64,000 nt of DNA, taken from positions 310,001 through 374,000 of the forward strand of contig NZ_WOWO01000001.1 of NCBI RefSeq assembly GCF_009831455.1, read 5' to 3'. Numbering within the stretch: position 1 is the first letter of the stretch; each line of letters opens with the position of its first letter. The translations under genes and the position numbers were made by a program. The notes under the pieces are model-generated. The model was not told where the DNA came from. It made no database searches and saw only the letters and a list, made by a program, of their open reading frames with translations. This DNA is from Salinirussus salinus (lineage in GTDB: Archaea > Halobacteriota > Halobacteria > Halobacteriales > Haloarculaceae). Below, one piece after another: positions 37,203 through 46,504 of this stretch.

Positions 37203-38408
37203 CTACTCTGCGTCGGGAGCCCGCGCCGGGACGCAACTGCCGTCCCCTCCGAGGGCCGCGCCATCGGCGTCCGTGACGGCGGTACCCGCGACGCCCTCCG
37301 CGAGGAAGTCGGACAGGGGGGGCCCGACGTTGCCGGGCTCGACGAGGAAGGCGTCGTGGCCGTGGTCGGAGTCGACGACGTGGTGGGCGACCTCGGCGCC
37401 GGCCTCGCGGGCGGCGTCGGCCAGCGCGGCGGCCTGCTCGACCGTGAAGTGCCAGTCCGCGGTGAAGGACATCGCGAGCACCTCGCCGTCGAAGGCCGCC
37501 AGGGCGTCGGCGTCGGAGTCGAAGCCCTCCGCGAGGTCGTAGTTGTCCATCGCCCGCGTCAGATAGAGGTAGCTGTTGGCGTCGAACCGGTCGGCGAAGC
37601 GCTCGGCGTTGTAATCGAGGTAGGACTCGACGTCCCGGTACGGGAAGAAGCCGCCGGCGGGGTCGGTCGGGAAGGAGCGGACGGCGTCCCGGCCGGCGGC
37701 CCGGCGGCCGAACTTCCGGTCCATCGAGTCCTTCGAGAGGTACATCACGTGGCCGACCTGGCGGGCCAGCGCCAGCCCGTCGCGGGGCGGCTCCTCGCCG
37801 TAATACTCGCCGCCCTGCCAGTTCGGGTCGGTGGTGATGGCGCGGCGGGCGATGGCATCCAGCGCGAGACACTGCGGGTCCAGGCGGGCCGCGGCGGCGA
37901 TGGGGACGAGCTTCTCGACGTGGTCGGGGTGCTGTTTGCCCCACTCGAGGACGTTCATCCCGCCGACGCTACCCCCGGTGACGGCATGGAGGTGGGGCAC
38001 CCCGAGTTCGTCCAGCAGCAGGCGCTGCGCTTTGGTCCAGTCGGCGACGGTCACCGGCGGGAACTCGGTCCCGTAGGGCTCGCCGGTCTCGGGATTCTCG
38101 GCGGGCGGGCCGGTCGTCCCGTAGCAGGAGCCGGGGACGTTCGCACAGACCACGTAGTACTCCGTGGTGTCGATGGCCTTGCCGGGGCCGACGATGTCGT
38201 CCCACCAGGCGCGGGCCTGGCCCGCGGTGTCGGTCTCGCGGTCGTGGCCGGCGACGTGCTGGCTCCCGGTCAGGGCGTGACAGACCAGCACCGCGTTCTC
38301 GCCCGTGAACTCGCCGTAAGCCTCGTAGGCCACCTCCAGGTCGGGGACCGATCGGCCACACTCGAACTCCACCGTCCCCAGCGAGACGGCGTCGCGCTCG
38401 ACGTTCAT
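37203..38408 (-). CDS. metX: Homoserine O-acetyltransferase
   Basis: A 401-residue alpha/beta hydrolase-fold acyltransferase that activates homoserine with acetyl-CoA. [11 protein letters not shown], the nucleophile Ser147 in GGSVGGMN, the Asp of MSFTADWHF and the final His of [12 protein letters not shown] form the expected active site. Its ATG overlaps the stop of metY (4 bases), so the two steps of O-acetylhomoserine sulfhydrylation are coupled. The last 25 residues are a variable tail. Confidence 0.94.
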   Translation of the reverse strand: MNVERDAVSLGTVEFECGRSVPDLEVAYEAYGEFTGENAVLVCHALTGSQHVAGHDRETDTAGQARAWWDDIVGPGKAIDTTEYYVVCANVPGSCYGTTGPPAENPETGEPYGTEFPPVTVADWTKAQRLLLDELGVPHLHAVTGGSVGGMNVLEWGKQHPDHVEKLVPIAAAARLDPQCLALDAIARRAITTDPNWQGGEYYGEEPPRDGLALARQVGHVMYLSKDSMDRKFGRRAAGRDAVRSFPTDPAGGFFPYRDVESYLDYNAERFADRFDANSYLYLTRAMDNYDLAEGFDSDADALAAFDGEVLAMSFTADWHFTVEQAAALADAAREAGAEVAHHVVDSDHGHDAFLVEPGNVGPPLSDFLAEGVAGTAVTDADGAALGGDGSCVPARAPDAE

Positions 38409-39709
38409 GACTGCCCTGCCGCCTCGATGGCCCGGTCGAGGTCGGCGACGATGTCGGCGACGTCCTCGATGCCGACCGAGAGGCGCACCAGGTCGGGCGT
38501 CACCCCCGAGGCCCGCTGGTCTGCCTCCGAGAGCTGTGCGTGGGTCGTCGAGGCGGGGTGGATCACGAGCGTGCGCGCGTCCCCGACGTTCGCGAGAAAC
38601 TGCGCGAGGTCGGTCTCCTCACAGAGGGTCTTGCCGGCCTCGTACCCCCCTTCGAGCCCGAAGGTGACCATCCCGCCGTACCCGCCCTCCAGGTACTCGC
38701 CTGCGGCGTCGTGGGTCTCGTGGCCGGCCAGCCCGGGGTAGGTGACCCACGCCACGTCGGGGTGGTCACGGAGGTGTTCGGCCACCGTCATCGCGTTCTC
38801 GCAGTGGCGTTCCATCCGCAGGTCGAGGGTCTCGACGCCCTGCATCGTCTGCCAGGCGTCGAAGGGTTTCTGGCCGTCGCCGAGACTCCGGACCGCGCGC
38901 TGGCGGGCCGCGACGGCGAGGGCGCGGTCGCCGAAGCGCTCGGCGAAGGTCACCCCGAATGCGGGGTTCTCGGCGCCGACCTCGGGGAACCGGTCGGCGT
39001 GCTCACCCCAGGGGAACGACCCCCCGTCGACGAGCACGCCGCCGACCGTCGTCCCGGAGCCGTGGAGCCACTTCGTGGTGGACTCCCAGACGATGTCCGC
39101 GCCGTGCTCCAGCGGCCGGCAGAGCGCGGGCGTCGCGAAGGTGTTGTCCACGAACAGCGGGACCCCGTGGTCGTGGGCCACGTCGGCGACGGCCTCGATG
39201 TCCGGGGTGACCAGCGAGGGGTTGGCGAGCGTTTCGCAGTGGACGTAGGCGGTGTCGTCGTCGATGGCCTCGGCGTAGGCCTCCGGGTCCAGCGTGTCGA
39301 CGAAGCGGACCTCGACGCCCCGCCGGCTCGCCATCGTGGCGAAGTAGGTGTGGGTGCCGCCGTACAGCGAGGCCGCCGAGACGACGCTGTCCCCGCTGGC
39401 GGCGAGGATGGAGGTGGCGGCGTCCAGCGCGGCCATCCCCGAACCCGTGGCGACGGCGGCCGTCCCGCCCTCCAGGTCCGCGAGTCGGCGTTCGAGCGTC
39501 GCCACCGTCGGGTTGTCGAACCGGGAGTAGATGTCCCCCTCCGCGTCCAGCGCGTACAGGTCGGCCGCGCCGTCGGCGTCCTCGAAGACGTAGGACGTGG
39601 TCTGGTGGATCGGCGGGGCCCGCGCCCCTGTGGCGGGGTCCGGCTCCGCGCCGGCGTGGACACACCGGGTCCCGAACCCGTGTCCGTCGCCCGTTCGTCC
39701 GTCGTTCAT
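38405..39709 (-). CDS. metY: O-acetylhomoserine sulfhydrylase (MetY)
   Basis: A 434-residue PLP enzyme of the Cys/Met metabolism family. [20 protein letters not shown] binds PLP phosphate, and [15 protein letters not shown] carries the Schiff-base Lys. It makes homocysteine from O-acetylhomoserine and sulfide. It is the first gene of a metY-metX operon with a clear leaderless promoter (39735-39743). Length and motif order fit MetY rather than cystathionine gamma-synthase. Confidence 0.94.
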   Translation of the reverse strand: MNDGRTGDGHGFGTRCVHAGAEPDPATGARAPPIHQTTSYVFEDADGAADLYALDAEGDIYSRFDNPTVATLERRLADLEGGTAAVATGSGMAALDAATSILAASGDSVVSAASLYGGTHTYFATMASRRGVEVRFVDTLDPEAYAEAIDDDTAYVHCETLANPSLVTPDIEAVADVAHDHGVPLFVDNTFATPALCRPLEHGADIVWESTTKWLHGSGTTVGGVLVDGGSFPWGEHADRFPEVGAENPAFGVTFAERFGDRALAVAARQRAVRSLGDGQKPFDAWQTMQGVETLDLRMERHCENAMTVAEHLRDHPDVAWVTYPGLAGHETHDAAGEYLEGGYGGMVTFGLEGGYEAGKTLCEETDLAQFLANVGDARTLVIHPASTTHAQLSEADQRASGVTPDLVRLSVGIEDVADIVADLDRAIEAAGQS

Positions 39710-39734
39710 ATCTCACACTCATATATCTACAAAC

Positions 39735-39743
39735 TCTTATAAC
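39735..39743 (-). promoter_or_regulatory. TATA box of metY-metX operon
   Basis: On the minus strand this reads gttataag, centred about 30 nt upstream of the metY ATG. The leader between them (tatatgagtgtgagat) is A/T rich and has no Shine-Dalgarno sequence, so the mRNA is probably leaderless. Confidence 0.55.
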
Positions 39744-39912
39744 CGTGAGTTACGGCAAGACTCTCAGCGGGTGTGAATGACAGTCACGGCAGGGAAAGAC
39801 GTGACACGGCGCCGCCGGGTCCGCGAACAAAGCTAGTGAAAGACACACATACTCTTATGTCGGCCGGCTCGCACGTGTCGGTGGCTGTGGGACAGTCCCA
39901 CACGGACCATCC

Positions 39913-41478
39913 ATGAGCAAGGACACCAGCGACCCGGAGAGGAGCGGTTCGGACAGTTCAGTACAGCGACGACGGTTCCTGCAGGGCGTGGGCGCGACGG
40001 CGGCACTGGCCGCGGCCGGCGTGAGCGTCGAGACGGTCGCGGCCCAGTCCGAGGGGGAACTCACACCCATCGGACAGCTGCTGGCGGACATGCCCGACAA
40101 CTGGGGGCGGTGGGGCGAGGAGGACGAACTCGGGATGCTCAACGAGCTGGGCAGCGAGGAGATGTTCCGCGGCCTCCAGGCGGTGGTGCGGGGCGGGGCC
40201 GAGAACATCGAGCGGTTCACGCTCCAGACACCGATCACGGGCGAGGCGGTCGATGCCCTCGTGGACCCGGAGGTCGACTTCCCGACGACGGACACCGGCG
40301 ACCCGGCCTTCCCCGGCCGACCGCCGGCCCGGAAGGACAACACCGCCGACTGGCGCAACGCCCAGTCCTTCGGCGGGCTGCGGTTCGCCGACGACCGCTT
40401 CGACAGCCCGCTGTACCTCCAGGGCACCTCCCACGTCGACGCGCTGGGTCACGGCTGGTTCGCCGACCAGGACACCAACGGCGACGGGGCCGTCGACGAG
40501 GCCGACGAGCAGCTCTACAACGGCTTCTCCGCGGAGACGACGGCCACCGCGCGGAGCTACGACATCCCGGTCGACGGGCTCGTCGACGCCGACGACGACG
40601 GGACCGACGAGGTCGGGGACGTCAGCGAGACCTACGGGCTCGCGCGGGCCGACATCACCAACGCCGCGAACGCCGGCATCCAGGGCCGGGCCGTACTGCT
40701 GGACGTCGGCCGGGAGATGGGCGACGAGGAGAACGGCTGGCTCCCGCTCAACGAGCCGATCACGCTCCAGGACCTGCAGGACACCGCCGAGGCCCAGGGC
40801 GTCGAGATCCAGGAGCGGGACATCCTCCTGATCCGGACCGGGGGGATCGAGCGCGTGCGCGACCCCGAGGCGCCCTGGCACGCCCAGGCCGAGCCGGGGC
40901 TGAAGTACTCCGACGAGATGGTCGAGTTCGTCGCCGACATGGACATCCCCTACATCGCCGCGGACAACGTCCCCGTCGAGAAGGTCCAGCACGAGGTCAC
41001 CGAGGACGACCTCAACGACGGCCGCGAGGAGCTGGCGGGCACCTACGTCCTGCCGCTGCACGGCGCCTTCCTCCGGAACCTCGGCGTGACGCTGAACGAG
41101 CTGCTCGACCTGAGCGACCTCGCTGCGGCGTGTGCCGAGGACGGGATCTACACCTTCCTCTTTACCGCCGCTCCGCTCAACATCGAGAACGGGACCGGCG
41201 CACCGGTCAACCCCGTCGTCACGAAGGCCACCGCCGTCCAGGACGGCGACGGTGACGACGGTGACGACGACGGGACCGAGACCGGGACCGGAACGGAAAC
41301 CGAGACGGAGACCCAGATGGAGACGGACACCGAGACGATGGGCGAGCCCGCCGACACCACGACCGAGGCGGAGACGACCGGCGCCGGCAGCAGCGGCTTC
41401 GGCGTCGGCAGCGGGCTCGCGGCGCTGGCCGGCCTCGCGGGCGCGAAAGCCTTCGAGGAGCACACCAACGACGAGTAG
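39913..41478 (+). CDS. Tat-exported cyclase-family (kynurenine formamidase-like) protein
   Basis: A 521-residue surface protein. A twin-arginine signal (QRRRFLQGVGATAALAAAG, about residues 17-36) is followed by a metal-dependent cyclase domain to about residue 430. The family motif HxGTHxDxxxH appears as LQGTSHVDALGHGW, so the first His is Gln while the later His and Asp are kept. A Thr/Glu/Asp-rich linker leads to a C-terminal hydrophobic stretch (GSGLAALAGLAGAKAF), probably a membrane anchor. Relatives hydrolyse formylkynurenine or similar cyclic amides. The acyl-CoA ligase gene follows 118 bases later. Confidence 0.85.
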   Translation: MSKDTSDPERSGSDSSVQRRRFLQGVGATAALAAAGVSVETVAAQSEGELTPIGQLLADMPDNWGRWGEEDELGMLNELGSEEMFRGLQAVVRGGAENIERFTLQTPITGEAVDALVDPEVDFPTTDTGDPAFPGRPPARKDNTADWRNAQSFGGLRFADDRFDSPLYLQGTSHVDALGHGWFADQDTNGDGAVDEADEQLYNGFSAETTATARSYDIPVDGLVDADDDGTDEVGDVSETYGLARADITNAANAGIQGRAVLLDVGREMGDEENGWLPLNEPITLQDLQDTAEAQGVEIQERDILLIRTGGIERVRDPEAPWHAQAEPGLKYSDEMVEFVADMDIPYIAADNVPVEKVQHEVTEDDLNDGREELAGTYVLPLHGAFLRNLGVTLNELLDLSDLAAACAEDGIYTFLFTAAPLNIENGTGAPVNPVVTKATAVQDGDGDDGDDDGTETGTGTETETETQMETDTETMGEPADTTTEAETTGAGSSGFGVGSGLAALAGLAGAKAFEEHTNDE

Positions 41479-41596
41479 CGACCCGGGTCGAGCCCCATCC
41501 GCGGCCGCAGGGCGGTTCGCCGGCCGGCACGACCGGCCGACCCTCACGGCCTATCACAACGCCTATCACGCCCTGTGTTGTGGTCCCGCACAACCC

Positions 41597-43234
41597 ATGC
41601 AGGTCCACGACCAGGAGCAGATAGCGCGGTACGAGGAGGCCGGTGCGTGGGGCGAGGAGACGCTGCTCGACCAGTTCGCCGACACCGTCTCCCGGCATCC
41701 AGACCGGACGGCCGTGGTCGACCCGCCGAACACGCCCGACCTGGTCGACCGCGAGCCCGAGCGGCTGACCTACGCCGAGTTCGCCGACGCGGTCGACGCC
41801 ATCGCGACGTCGCTTCGCGAACACGGGGTCGGGAAGGACGACTTCGTCGTCGCGCAGTTGCCGAACACGTGGGAGCTTGCGGCGCTGTATCTGGGCGTCG
41901 CCCGGGCCGGTGCGGTCCTCTCCCCGATGCCGATCCAGTGGCGCCGCCACGAACTCGAGCACGTCGTCGGGACGACGGAGGCCGTCGCGTACGTCGGTCC
42001 CCGGGAATTCAAGGAGTTCGACCACGTCGAGATGGCGACCGACCTCGCCGGGACGTCGGGAACGCTCGAATCAGTCTTCTCGTTTGCGGACGTGCGGGAG
42101 TTCGCGAGCCGCGAGCCGGACGCCGACGAACTCGAACCCGTCGAGGTCGGGGCCAACGAGGTGTTCAACCTCCAGTGGACCTCGGGGACGACCGCCGACC
42201 CCAAGGCCTGTCCGATGACCCACAACAACTGGCAGTCGAACCCGACGCCGCTGCTCTGTGACATGAGCGAGGGGGACGTGGTCCTCTGTGCGGCGCCGCT
42301 CGTCAACATGACCGCGCTGGGGGTCAACTACGTTCCGTGGCTGCTCACGCAGGGCACGCTCGTCCTGCACCACCCCATCGACCTCGGGCTGATGGTCGAG
42401 CAGATGCAGACGGAGGGGGTCACGTTCACCATTCTGGTGCCGGCGATGCTGAATCAGCTGCTCAAACACCCCGACGTCGACGAGTTCGACCTGAGCGACG
42501 TCGAGACGATCACGACCGGGTCGGCCGCCCCGGCCGAGTGGGCGATGGAGGAGTTCCAGGAGCGGTGGGGTATCGAGATCATCAACATCTGGGGGCAAAA
42601 CGAGGGGACCTCGGCGGTCAGCGGCCCGGAGACGACGCCGATGGACCGGCGCGCGACCGACTTCCCGCGGTTCGCCGAGGACACCGACTGGGGGATCGAC
42701 GACCCCCGCATCGACACCGTCGACATCCGGGTCGTCGACACCGAGACCGGCGACCAGCTGACCGAGCCGGGGGAAGTCGGCGAGGTGAAATTCCGCGGGC
42801 CGGGGCTGATGGCCGGCTACTACAACCAGCCCGACCTCACCGAGGCCGCCTTCGACGAGGACGGCTACTTCTACACCGGGGACCTGTTCCAGGTCGAGGA
42901 GGACGGCTTCATGAGCTTCTTCGACCGGAAGAAAGACGTCATCATCCGGGGCGGGTTCACTATCAGCGCGAAGGAGGTCGAGAACATCGTCCTCGAGCAC
43001 CCGAAGGTGGCGGACGCGGCCGTCGTCGGCGAGCCACACGAGGACCTCGGCGAGCGGGTCGCGGTGTTCGCGGTGCCCCAGCCCGGCGAGGACCTGGCGC
43101 TCGAGGACATCACCGAGTACATGGGCGACGACGTCGCCGTCTACAAGCGGCCCGAGCGCCTGGAGGTCGTCGATGAAGTCCCGCGGAACCCGGTCGGCAA
43201 GGTCCTCAAGACCGACCTCCGCGACCGGCTGTGA
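41597..43234 (+). CDS. AMP-dependent acyl-CoA synthetase
   Basis: A 545-residue adenylate-forming ligase. ATP-binding QWTSGTTADPKACPMTHNN, NIWGQNEGTSAVSG, the DGYFYTGDLFQ motif and the C-terminal catalytic Lys in NPVGKVLKTDL are present. It activates a carboxylic acid as acyl-AMP and then the CoA thioester. The closest groups by pattern are medium-chain/aromatic acid ligases (2,3-dihydroxybenzoate-AMP or 4-coumarate types). Start ATG 41597 is chosen; the upstream in-frame extension overlaps the cyclase gene in another frame. Confidence 0.9.
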   Translation: MQVHDQEQIARYEEAGAWGEETLLDQFADTVSRHPDRTAVVDPPNTPDLVDREPERLTYAEFADAVDAIATSLREHGVGKDDFVVAQLPNTWELAALYLGVARAGAVLSPMPIQWRRHELEHVVGTTEAVAYVGPREFKEFDHVEMATDLAGTSGTLESVFSFADVREFASREPDADELEPVEVGANEVFNLQWTSGTTADPKACPMTHNNWQSNPTPLLCDMSEGDVVLCAAPLVNMTALGVNYVPWLLTQGTLVLHHPIDLGLMVEQMQTEGVTFTILVPAMLNQLLKHPDVDEFDLSDVETITTGSAAPAEWAMEEFQERWGIEIINIWGQNEGTSAVSGPETTPMDRRATDFPRFAEDTDWGIDDPRIDTVDIRVVDTETGDQLTEPGEVGEVKFRGPGLMAGYYNQPDLTEAAFDEDGYFYTGDLFQVEEDGFMSFFDRKKDVIIRGGFTISAKEVENIVLEHPKVADAAVVGEPHEDLGERVAVFAVPQPGEDLALEDITEYMGDDVAVYKRPERLEVVDEVPRNPVGKVLKTDLRDRL

Positions 43235-43548
43235 GCGCTAGGGAGGAAGCGAACGCGCCGAGACAGCGGCGTCGCTCCGTTCCTCGCCAGTCTCGGAAGA
43301 CGCCTCCGGACGTGGCGAGACCGAAGGTCTCGCTCGCAGTCGGGCGGCCGACGACGAAGCGAGTGCTGAACGAAGTGAAGCACTCGCAAGGAGTGAGCGT
43401 CCGGACGGAGATTTGAACTCGTGAAGACGTTCCGGGTCGCTCGCTCCGCTCGCTTCCCGGGCGTGCGACTTCCCTGCTCAAATCTCCTCTGTCGCTTCCT
43501 TCAGCGCGAACCGCTCGCTATCGCTCGCGGTAGTGCGCTGAAGAGAAG
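43235..43548. other. tRNA-linked intergenic region with hairpins
   Basis: About 310 bases without a gene. It contains a 25-bp copy of the 3' end of the neighbouring tRNA-Arg (43396-43420), an inverted partial copy ctcaaatctcctc (43477-43489), and a hairpin cttcagcgc/gcgctgaag (43499-43507 with 43535-43543). The rest is tcgctcgc-type simple haloarchaeal spacer DNA. It looks like the scar of one or more tRNA-targeted integrations. Confidence 0.5.
43396..43420 (-). repeat. Copy of tRNA-Arg 3' end (attachment-site scar)
   Basis: Twenty-five bases identical to 43547-43571, which is the T-arm half and acceptor 3' strand of the intact tRNA-Arg. The two copies are 151 bases apart in direct orientation. 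Tyrosine integrases of archaeal elements recombine in this part of a tRNA gene and leave exactly such direct repeats. Confidence 0.6.
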
Positions 43549-43621
43549 CGTCCGGACGGAGATTTGAACTCCGGTCCCTGGCTCCGCAAGCCAAGAGGAT
43601 AGTCCACTACCCTACCCGGAC
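43549..43621 (-). tRNA. tRNA-Arg (GCG)
   Basis: A 73-base cloverleaf on the minus strand. The acceptor GTCCGGG pairs with TCCGGAC, the D-arm is GGGTAGTGGACTATCC, and the anticodon arm TTGGC-TTGCGGA-GCCAG gives anticodon GCG, which reads CGC. The T-arm is CGGAGTTCAAATCTCCG. The discriminator is G and CCA is not encoded. No intron. It decodes a frequent Arg codon in this GC-rich genome. Confidence 0.95.
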
Positions 43622-43717
43622 TCACCAGTGCTTTCGCGGTGGCGGTGAAAGGGGTTACGGTTCGGTCGGTACACGTTCAATCAGCATTCTTATAATCATC
43701 CGAGCCAACGTTCCCGT

Positions 43718-44338
43718 ATGTCCGAACGGGCTGGGACAGCCGACGGGACGGCGCCTGACCTGTCGACCCTCTCGGGCGTCTCCAACGTGCTCCTCCTAGC
43801 CCCGTCTCTGGGCGGCCACAGCGACGAGGTCTGTTTCGACTTGCTCGCGGAGCGGCCGCCGTCCGAAACGAACGTGCTCGTGGTCAGTTACACCCAGACC
43901 CCGGCCGAACTCGTCGAGGACTGGGACGACCACGTGGGAGTCCCGCCGGTCCGCGGGGGGATCGTCAGCGTCGGTCAGGGGGAGGCCGGTAGCGACGACG
44001 CCTCGTGGGCGGTCAAGCCCGTCGAGAACCCCTCGGACCTGACCGGCGTGGGGATCGAGCTGAGCGAACTCCTCTCGGGGATGGCGTCGGCCTCCGACGA
44101 GAGCGAGCACATCGCCGTCTGTTTCAACTCCATCACTTCCCTGCTCCAGTACGCCGACCTCCAGCGGGGCTTTCGCTTTCTCCACGTCGTGACCGGACGT
44201 GTCAAGACCGTCGGTGGCGTCGGCCACTTCCACATCGACCCCGACGCCCACGACGCCCAGACGCTGGCGACGCTGAAAGGGCTGTTCGACGCCGTCGTCG
44301 AGGTAAACGACGACGGCAGCTGGGACGTCCAGCGGTGA
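43718..44338 (+). CDS. RecA/KaiC-like protein without P-loop
   Basis: A 206-residue soluble acidic protein. The order of strands (NVLLLAPSLGG, TNVLVVSYTQTPAELVEDW, HIAVCFNSITSLLQYADLQRGFRF, HFHIDPDAHDAQTLATLKGLF) matches the RecA/KaiC core of a haloarchaeal family usually listed as hypothetical (DUF7504/7090 type). The P-loop is replaced by APSLGGHSDE. A TATA box, ttcttataat, lies 22-31 nt upstream of the ATG, so it is leaderless. Its place next to a tRNA gene and a lipoprotein gives no functional hint. Confidence 0.7.
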   Translation: MSERAGTADGTAPDLSTLSGVSNVLLLAPSLGGHSDEVCFDLLAERPPSETNVLVVSYTQTPAELVEDWDDHVGVPPVRGGIVSVGQGEAGSDDASWAVKPVENPSDLTGVGIELSELLSGMASASDESEHIAVCFNSITSLLQYADLQRGFRFLHVVTGRVKTVGGVGHFHIDPDAHDAQTLATLKGLFDAVVEVNDDGSWDVQR

Positions 44339-44397
44339 CTCAAACGAGCGTTTGAGCCGTCACAAGGAGCTTTTTACCGGGCTTACTCTACGCAGAT

Positions 44398-45396
44398 ATG
44401 ACGAGCTTGAACCGCCGCGAGGTGCTCGGAGCGGCCGCGAGCGTCGGCGCCCTCGCCGTCGCCGGCTGTACAGGAAGCGCAGACGACCCGGAGAGCCCGG
44501 GAACGGACGACGGCTCCGGGGACGGCGACGGTACCGGAGACGGCGACGGTGGCGGGGACGGGTCGACGGCCATCGCGGACGCGTCGGTCCGAACAGTTGG
44601 GGCGGACTGTCTCTCGGGCGACCAGCGGACTGACATCGAGTTCAACGACGAAGCCGGCCGCGTCGTCGTCACCGGCGTCATCGAGGCCTCGACCCCCTGC
44701 CACGTGGCTACCCTCCGGGAGGCGAGCTACGACGCCGGCGAGGACCGGCTGCGCGTCGACATCGGAACCGAAGACGACGGCTCCGATGCCTGCGTGGAGT
44801 GTGTCGGCGGGGTCAACTACGAGGCGAGCATCACGTTCACCGGCGACGTCCCCCGCGAGGCTTCCGTCGCCCACGACGGCCAGGGACTGGCCTCGGCGGC
44901 CCACGACAGCGCCTCGGCGACGCCGCCGGGCGAGGAGGACGGGACCGACGACGGCTCCGAGACCGACGACGCTGGCGACGGCCGCTCCGGCTCGGACGGC
45001 GGGACCGACGACTCGCCGCCGGTGCTGGAGGGCTCCTCGCTGACAGTGACGGACGTCTCCTCCGGTACCACGGACACGACCGCCGACATCGCGTTCCGGA
45101 CGGAGGCAAACGAGGTCCGGGTCCGGGGCACCGTCCAGGGCGACGACCGCTGCAAGACCGCCGCGCTCGGAGACGTCACGTACGACCCGGAGGCCGACGC
45201 GCTCGCGGTCGACGTCGTCACGGTGGACCGCCCGGGGACGGAGGGCGAGGCCTGTGCGGACCAAGTCATCTTCATCGACTACGAGGCCACGGTGGACTTT
45301 TCGGGCGGGCTCCCGCGGGAGGCGTCGGTCTCGCACGACGGTCAGGGCGTCGGCGCGGCGGCACACGGGAGCGCGTCGGCGGGCGACGGCTCCTGA
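44398..45396 (+). CDS. Tat lipoprotein with two tandem domains
   Basis: A 332-residue secreted lipoprotein. The twin-arginine-like signal SLNRREVLGAAASVGALAVAGC has the lipobox cysteine at residue 23 or so. After an Asp/Gly linker two similar domains of about 115 residues follow. Each has a Cys pair, a strand pair with VVVTGVIEA / VRVRGTVQG, a closing Cys segment, and the ending GxxPREASVxHDGQGxxxAAHxSASA (with different variable residues). They arose by internal duplication. Function is unknown. The TATA-like gctttttacc lies 20-29 nt upstream. Confidence 0.75.
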   Translation: MTSLNRREVLGAAASVGALAVAGCTGSADDPESPGTDDGSGDGDGTGDGDGGGDGSTAIADASVRTVGADCLSGDQRTDIEFNDEAGRVVVTGVIEASTPCHVATLREASYDAGEDRLRVDIGTEDDGSDACVECVGGVNYEASITFTGDVPREASVAHDGQGLASAAHDSASATPPGEEDGTDDGSETDDAGDGRSGSDGGTDDSPPVLEGSSLTVTDVSSGTTDTTADIAFRTEANEVRVRGTVQGDDRCKTAALGDVTYDPEADALAVDVVTVDRPGTEGEACADQVIFIDYEATVDFSGGLPREASVSHDGQGVGAAAHGSASAGDGS

Positions 45397-45399
45397 CCG

Positions 45400-46296
45400 T
45401 CACTCCCGCGAGACCGCCACGAGCACGATGCCGGCGACGACGACCGCGCCGCCGGCAAGTGTCAGTATCCCGGGAACTTCGCCGAAGAGGAGCGCGGCGA
45501 GTGTGGCGCTGCCGACCGGCTCGCCGACGAGCGAGACGCTGACGACCGTCGACTCGACGTGTTCGAGCGCCCAGTTGATCAGCGTATGGCCCAGAATGCC
45601 GGGGCCGACGGCCATCCCGAGAAAGAGCGCCCACTCGCGGGGTGGGTAGCCGAGCAGGGCGGCGTCGGTCGCGAGCGCGACCGCGAGCAGGCCCAGCGCC
45701 GCCACGGTGTAGACGACGAGCACGTAGGGAACGAGCGGGACGCGCTGGCGGACGCTCCGGCCGGAGAGGACGTAGGCGGCGGCCGCGACCGCGCCCACCA
45801 GTGCGAGCGCGTTCCCGAGCAGGGGGTCGGGCGCCACGGTACCCGAGAGGCCGTCCGCCGAGAGGACGACCACACCGGCGATGGCGAGCGCGATGCCGAC
45901 GACGGTCCGGCGGCCCAGCGTCGCCCCAAGCAGGAAGACGGCCCCGGCGGCGACGAAGAGCGGCTGGGTCTGGACCAGGGTCACCGAGGCGGCGACCGTG
46001 GTGAGGTCGACGCTCGCGAACCAGGTGGCGAAGTGAGCCGCGAGCGCCAGCCCCGCGACGCCGGCGACGAGCAGGTCCCGGCGGGAGAACGACCCCCCGC
46101 TGCCGCGGGCAAGCGGGAGCAGGAGCAGCGTCGTGAAGCACACGCGATAGAAGGCCATCGCCGGCTCGGGGGCCGCGCTGAGCCGGATGAGGATGGCGCT
46201 GGTGCTGGCGGCGGCGACGGCCACCCCGACGGCCGCCAGCGCCACCCGGCGCTGGCCGAAGCGGGCCGTCAGCCGGGCGACCGCCGCGGTGGACAC
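45400..46296 (-). CDS. EamA/DMT-family transporter
   Basis: A 298-residue membrane protein with about ten helices in two EamA repeats (for example ILIRLSAAPEPAMAFYRVCF in the first and LGHTLINWALEHVESTVVSV in the second). Members export amino acids, nucleotides or other metabolites; the substrate cannot be told. GTG 46296 is chosen because upstream in-frame codons encode a Pro/Arg-rich, non-acidic stretch unlike protein. It is convergent with the lipoprotein gene, with stops 4 bases apart. Confidence 0.85.
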   Translation of the reverse strand: MSTAAVARLTARFGQRRVALAAVGVAVAAASTSAILIRLSAAPEPAMAFYRVCFTTLLLLPLARGSGGSFSRRDLLVAGVAGLALAAHFATWFASVDLTTVAASVTLVQTQPLFVAAGAVFLLGATLGRRTVVGIALAIAGVVVLSADGLSGTVAPDPLLGNALALVGAVAAAAYVLSGRSVRQRVPLVPYVLVVYTVAALGLLAVALATDAALLGYPPREWALFLGMAVGPGILGHTLINWALEHVESTVVSVSLVGEPVGSATLAALLFGEVPGILTLAGGAVVVAGIVLVAVSRE

Positions 46297-46468
46297 GCCC
46301 TGACGGTCCGGCCGGGGGACACTAAATCTCCGCGCTTGCCGGGACCCCCATCCCGGACCTTTTGTAGGAGGACGGGGCCAGCACGGGTATGACCGTGACC
46401 ACGGCACGGGACGGGGAGCTCGCGCCCGCGACGGCGTCGAGGCCGCATCCGTTCCGGCTAACGGCAAC

Positions 46469-46478
46469 GCTTAAACAG
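46469..46478 (+). promoter_or_regulatory. TATA box of RPA gene
   Basis: gcttaaacag, 27-36 nt upstream of the ATG at 46505. No ribosome-binding site lies between, so a leaderless or very short leader is likely. Confidence 0.45.
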
Positions 46479-46504
46479 CATACAGCCGTGTCCATCGCAC
46501 ACTA

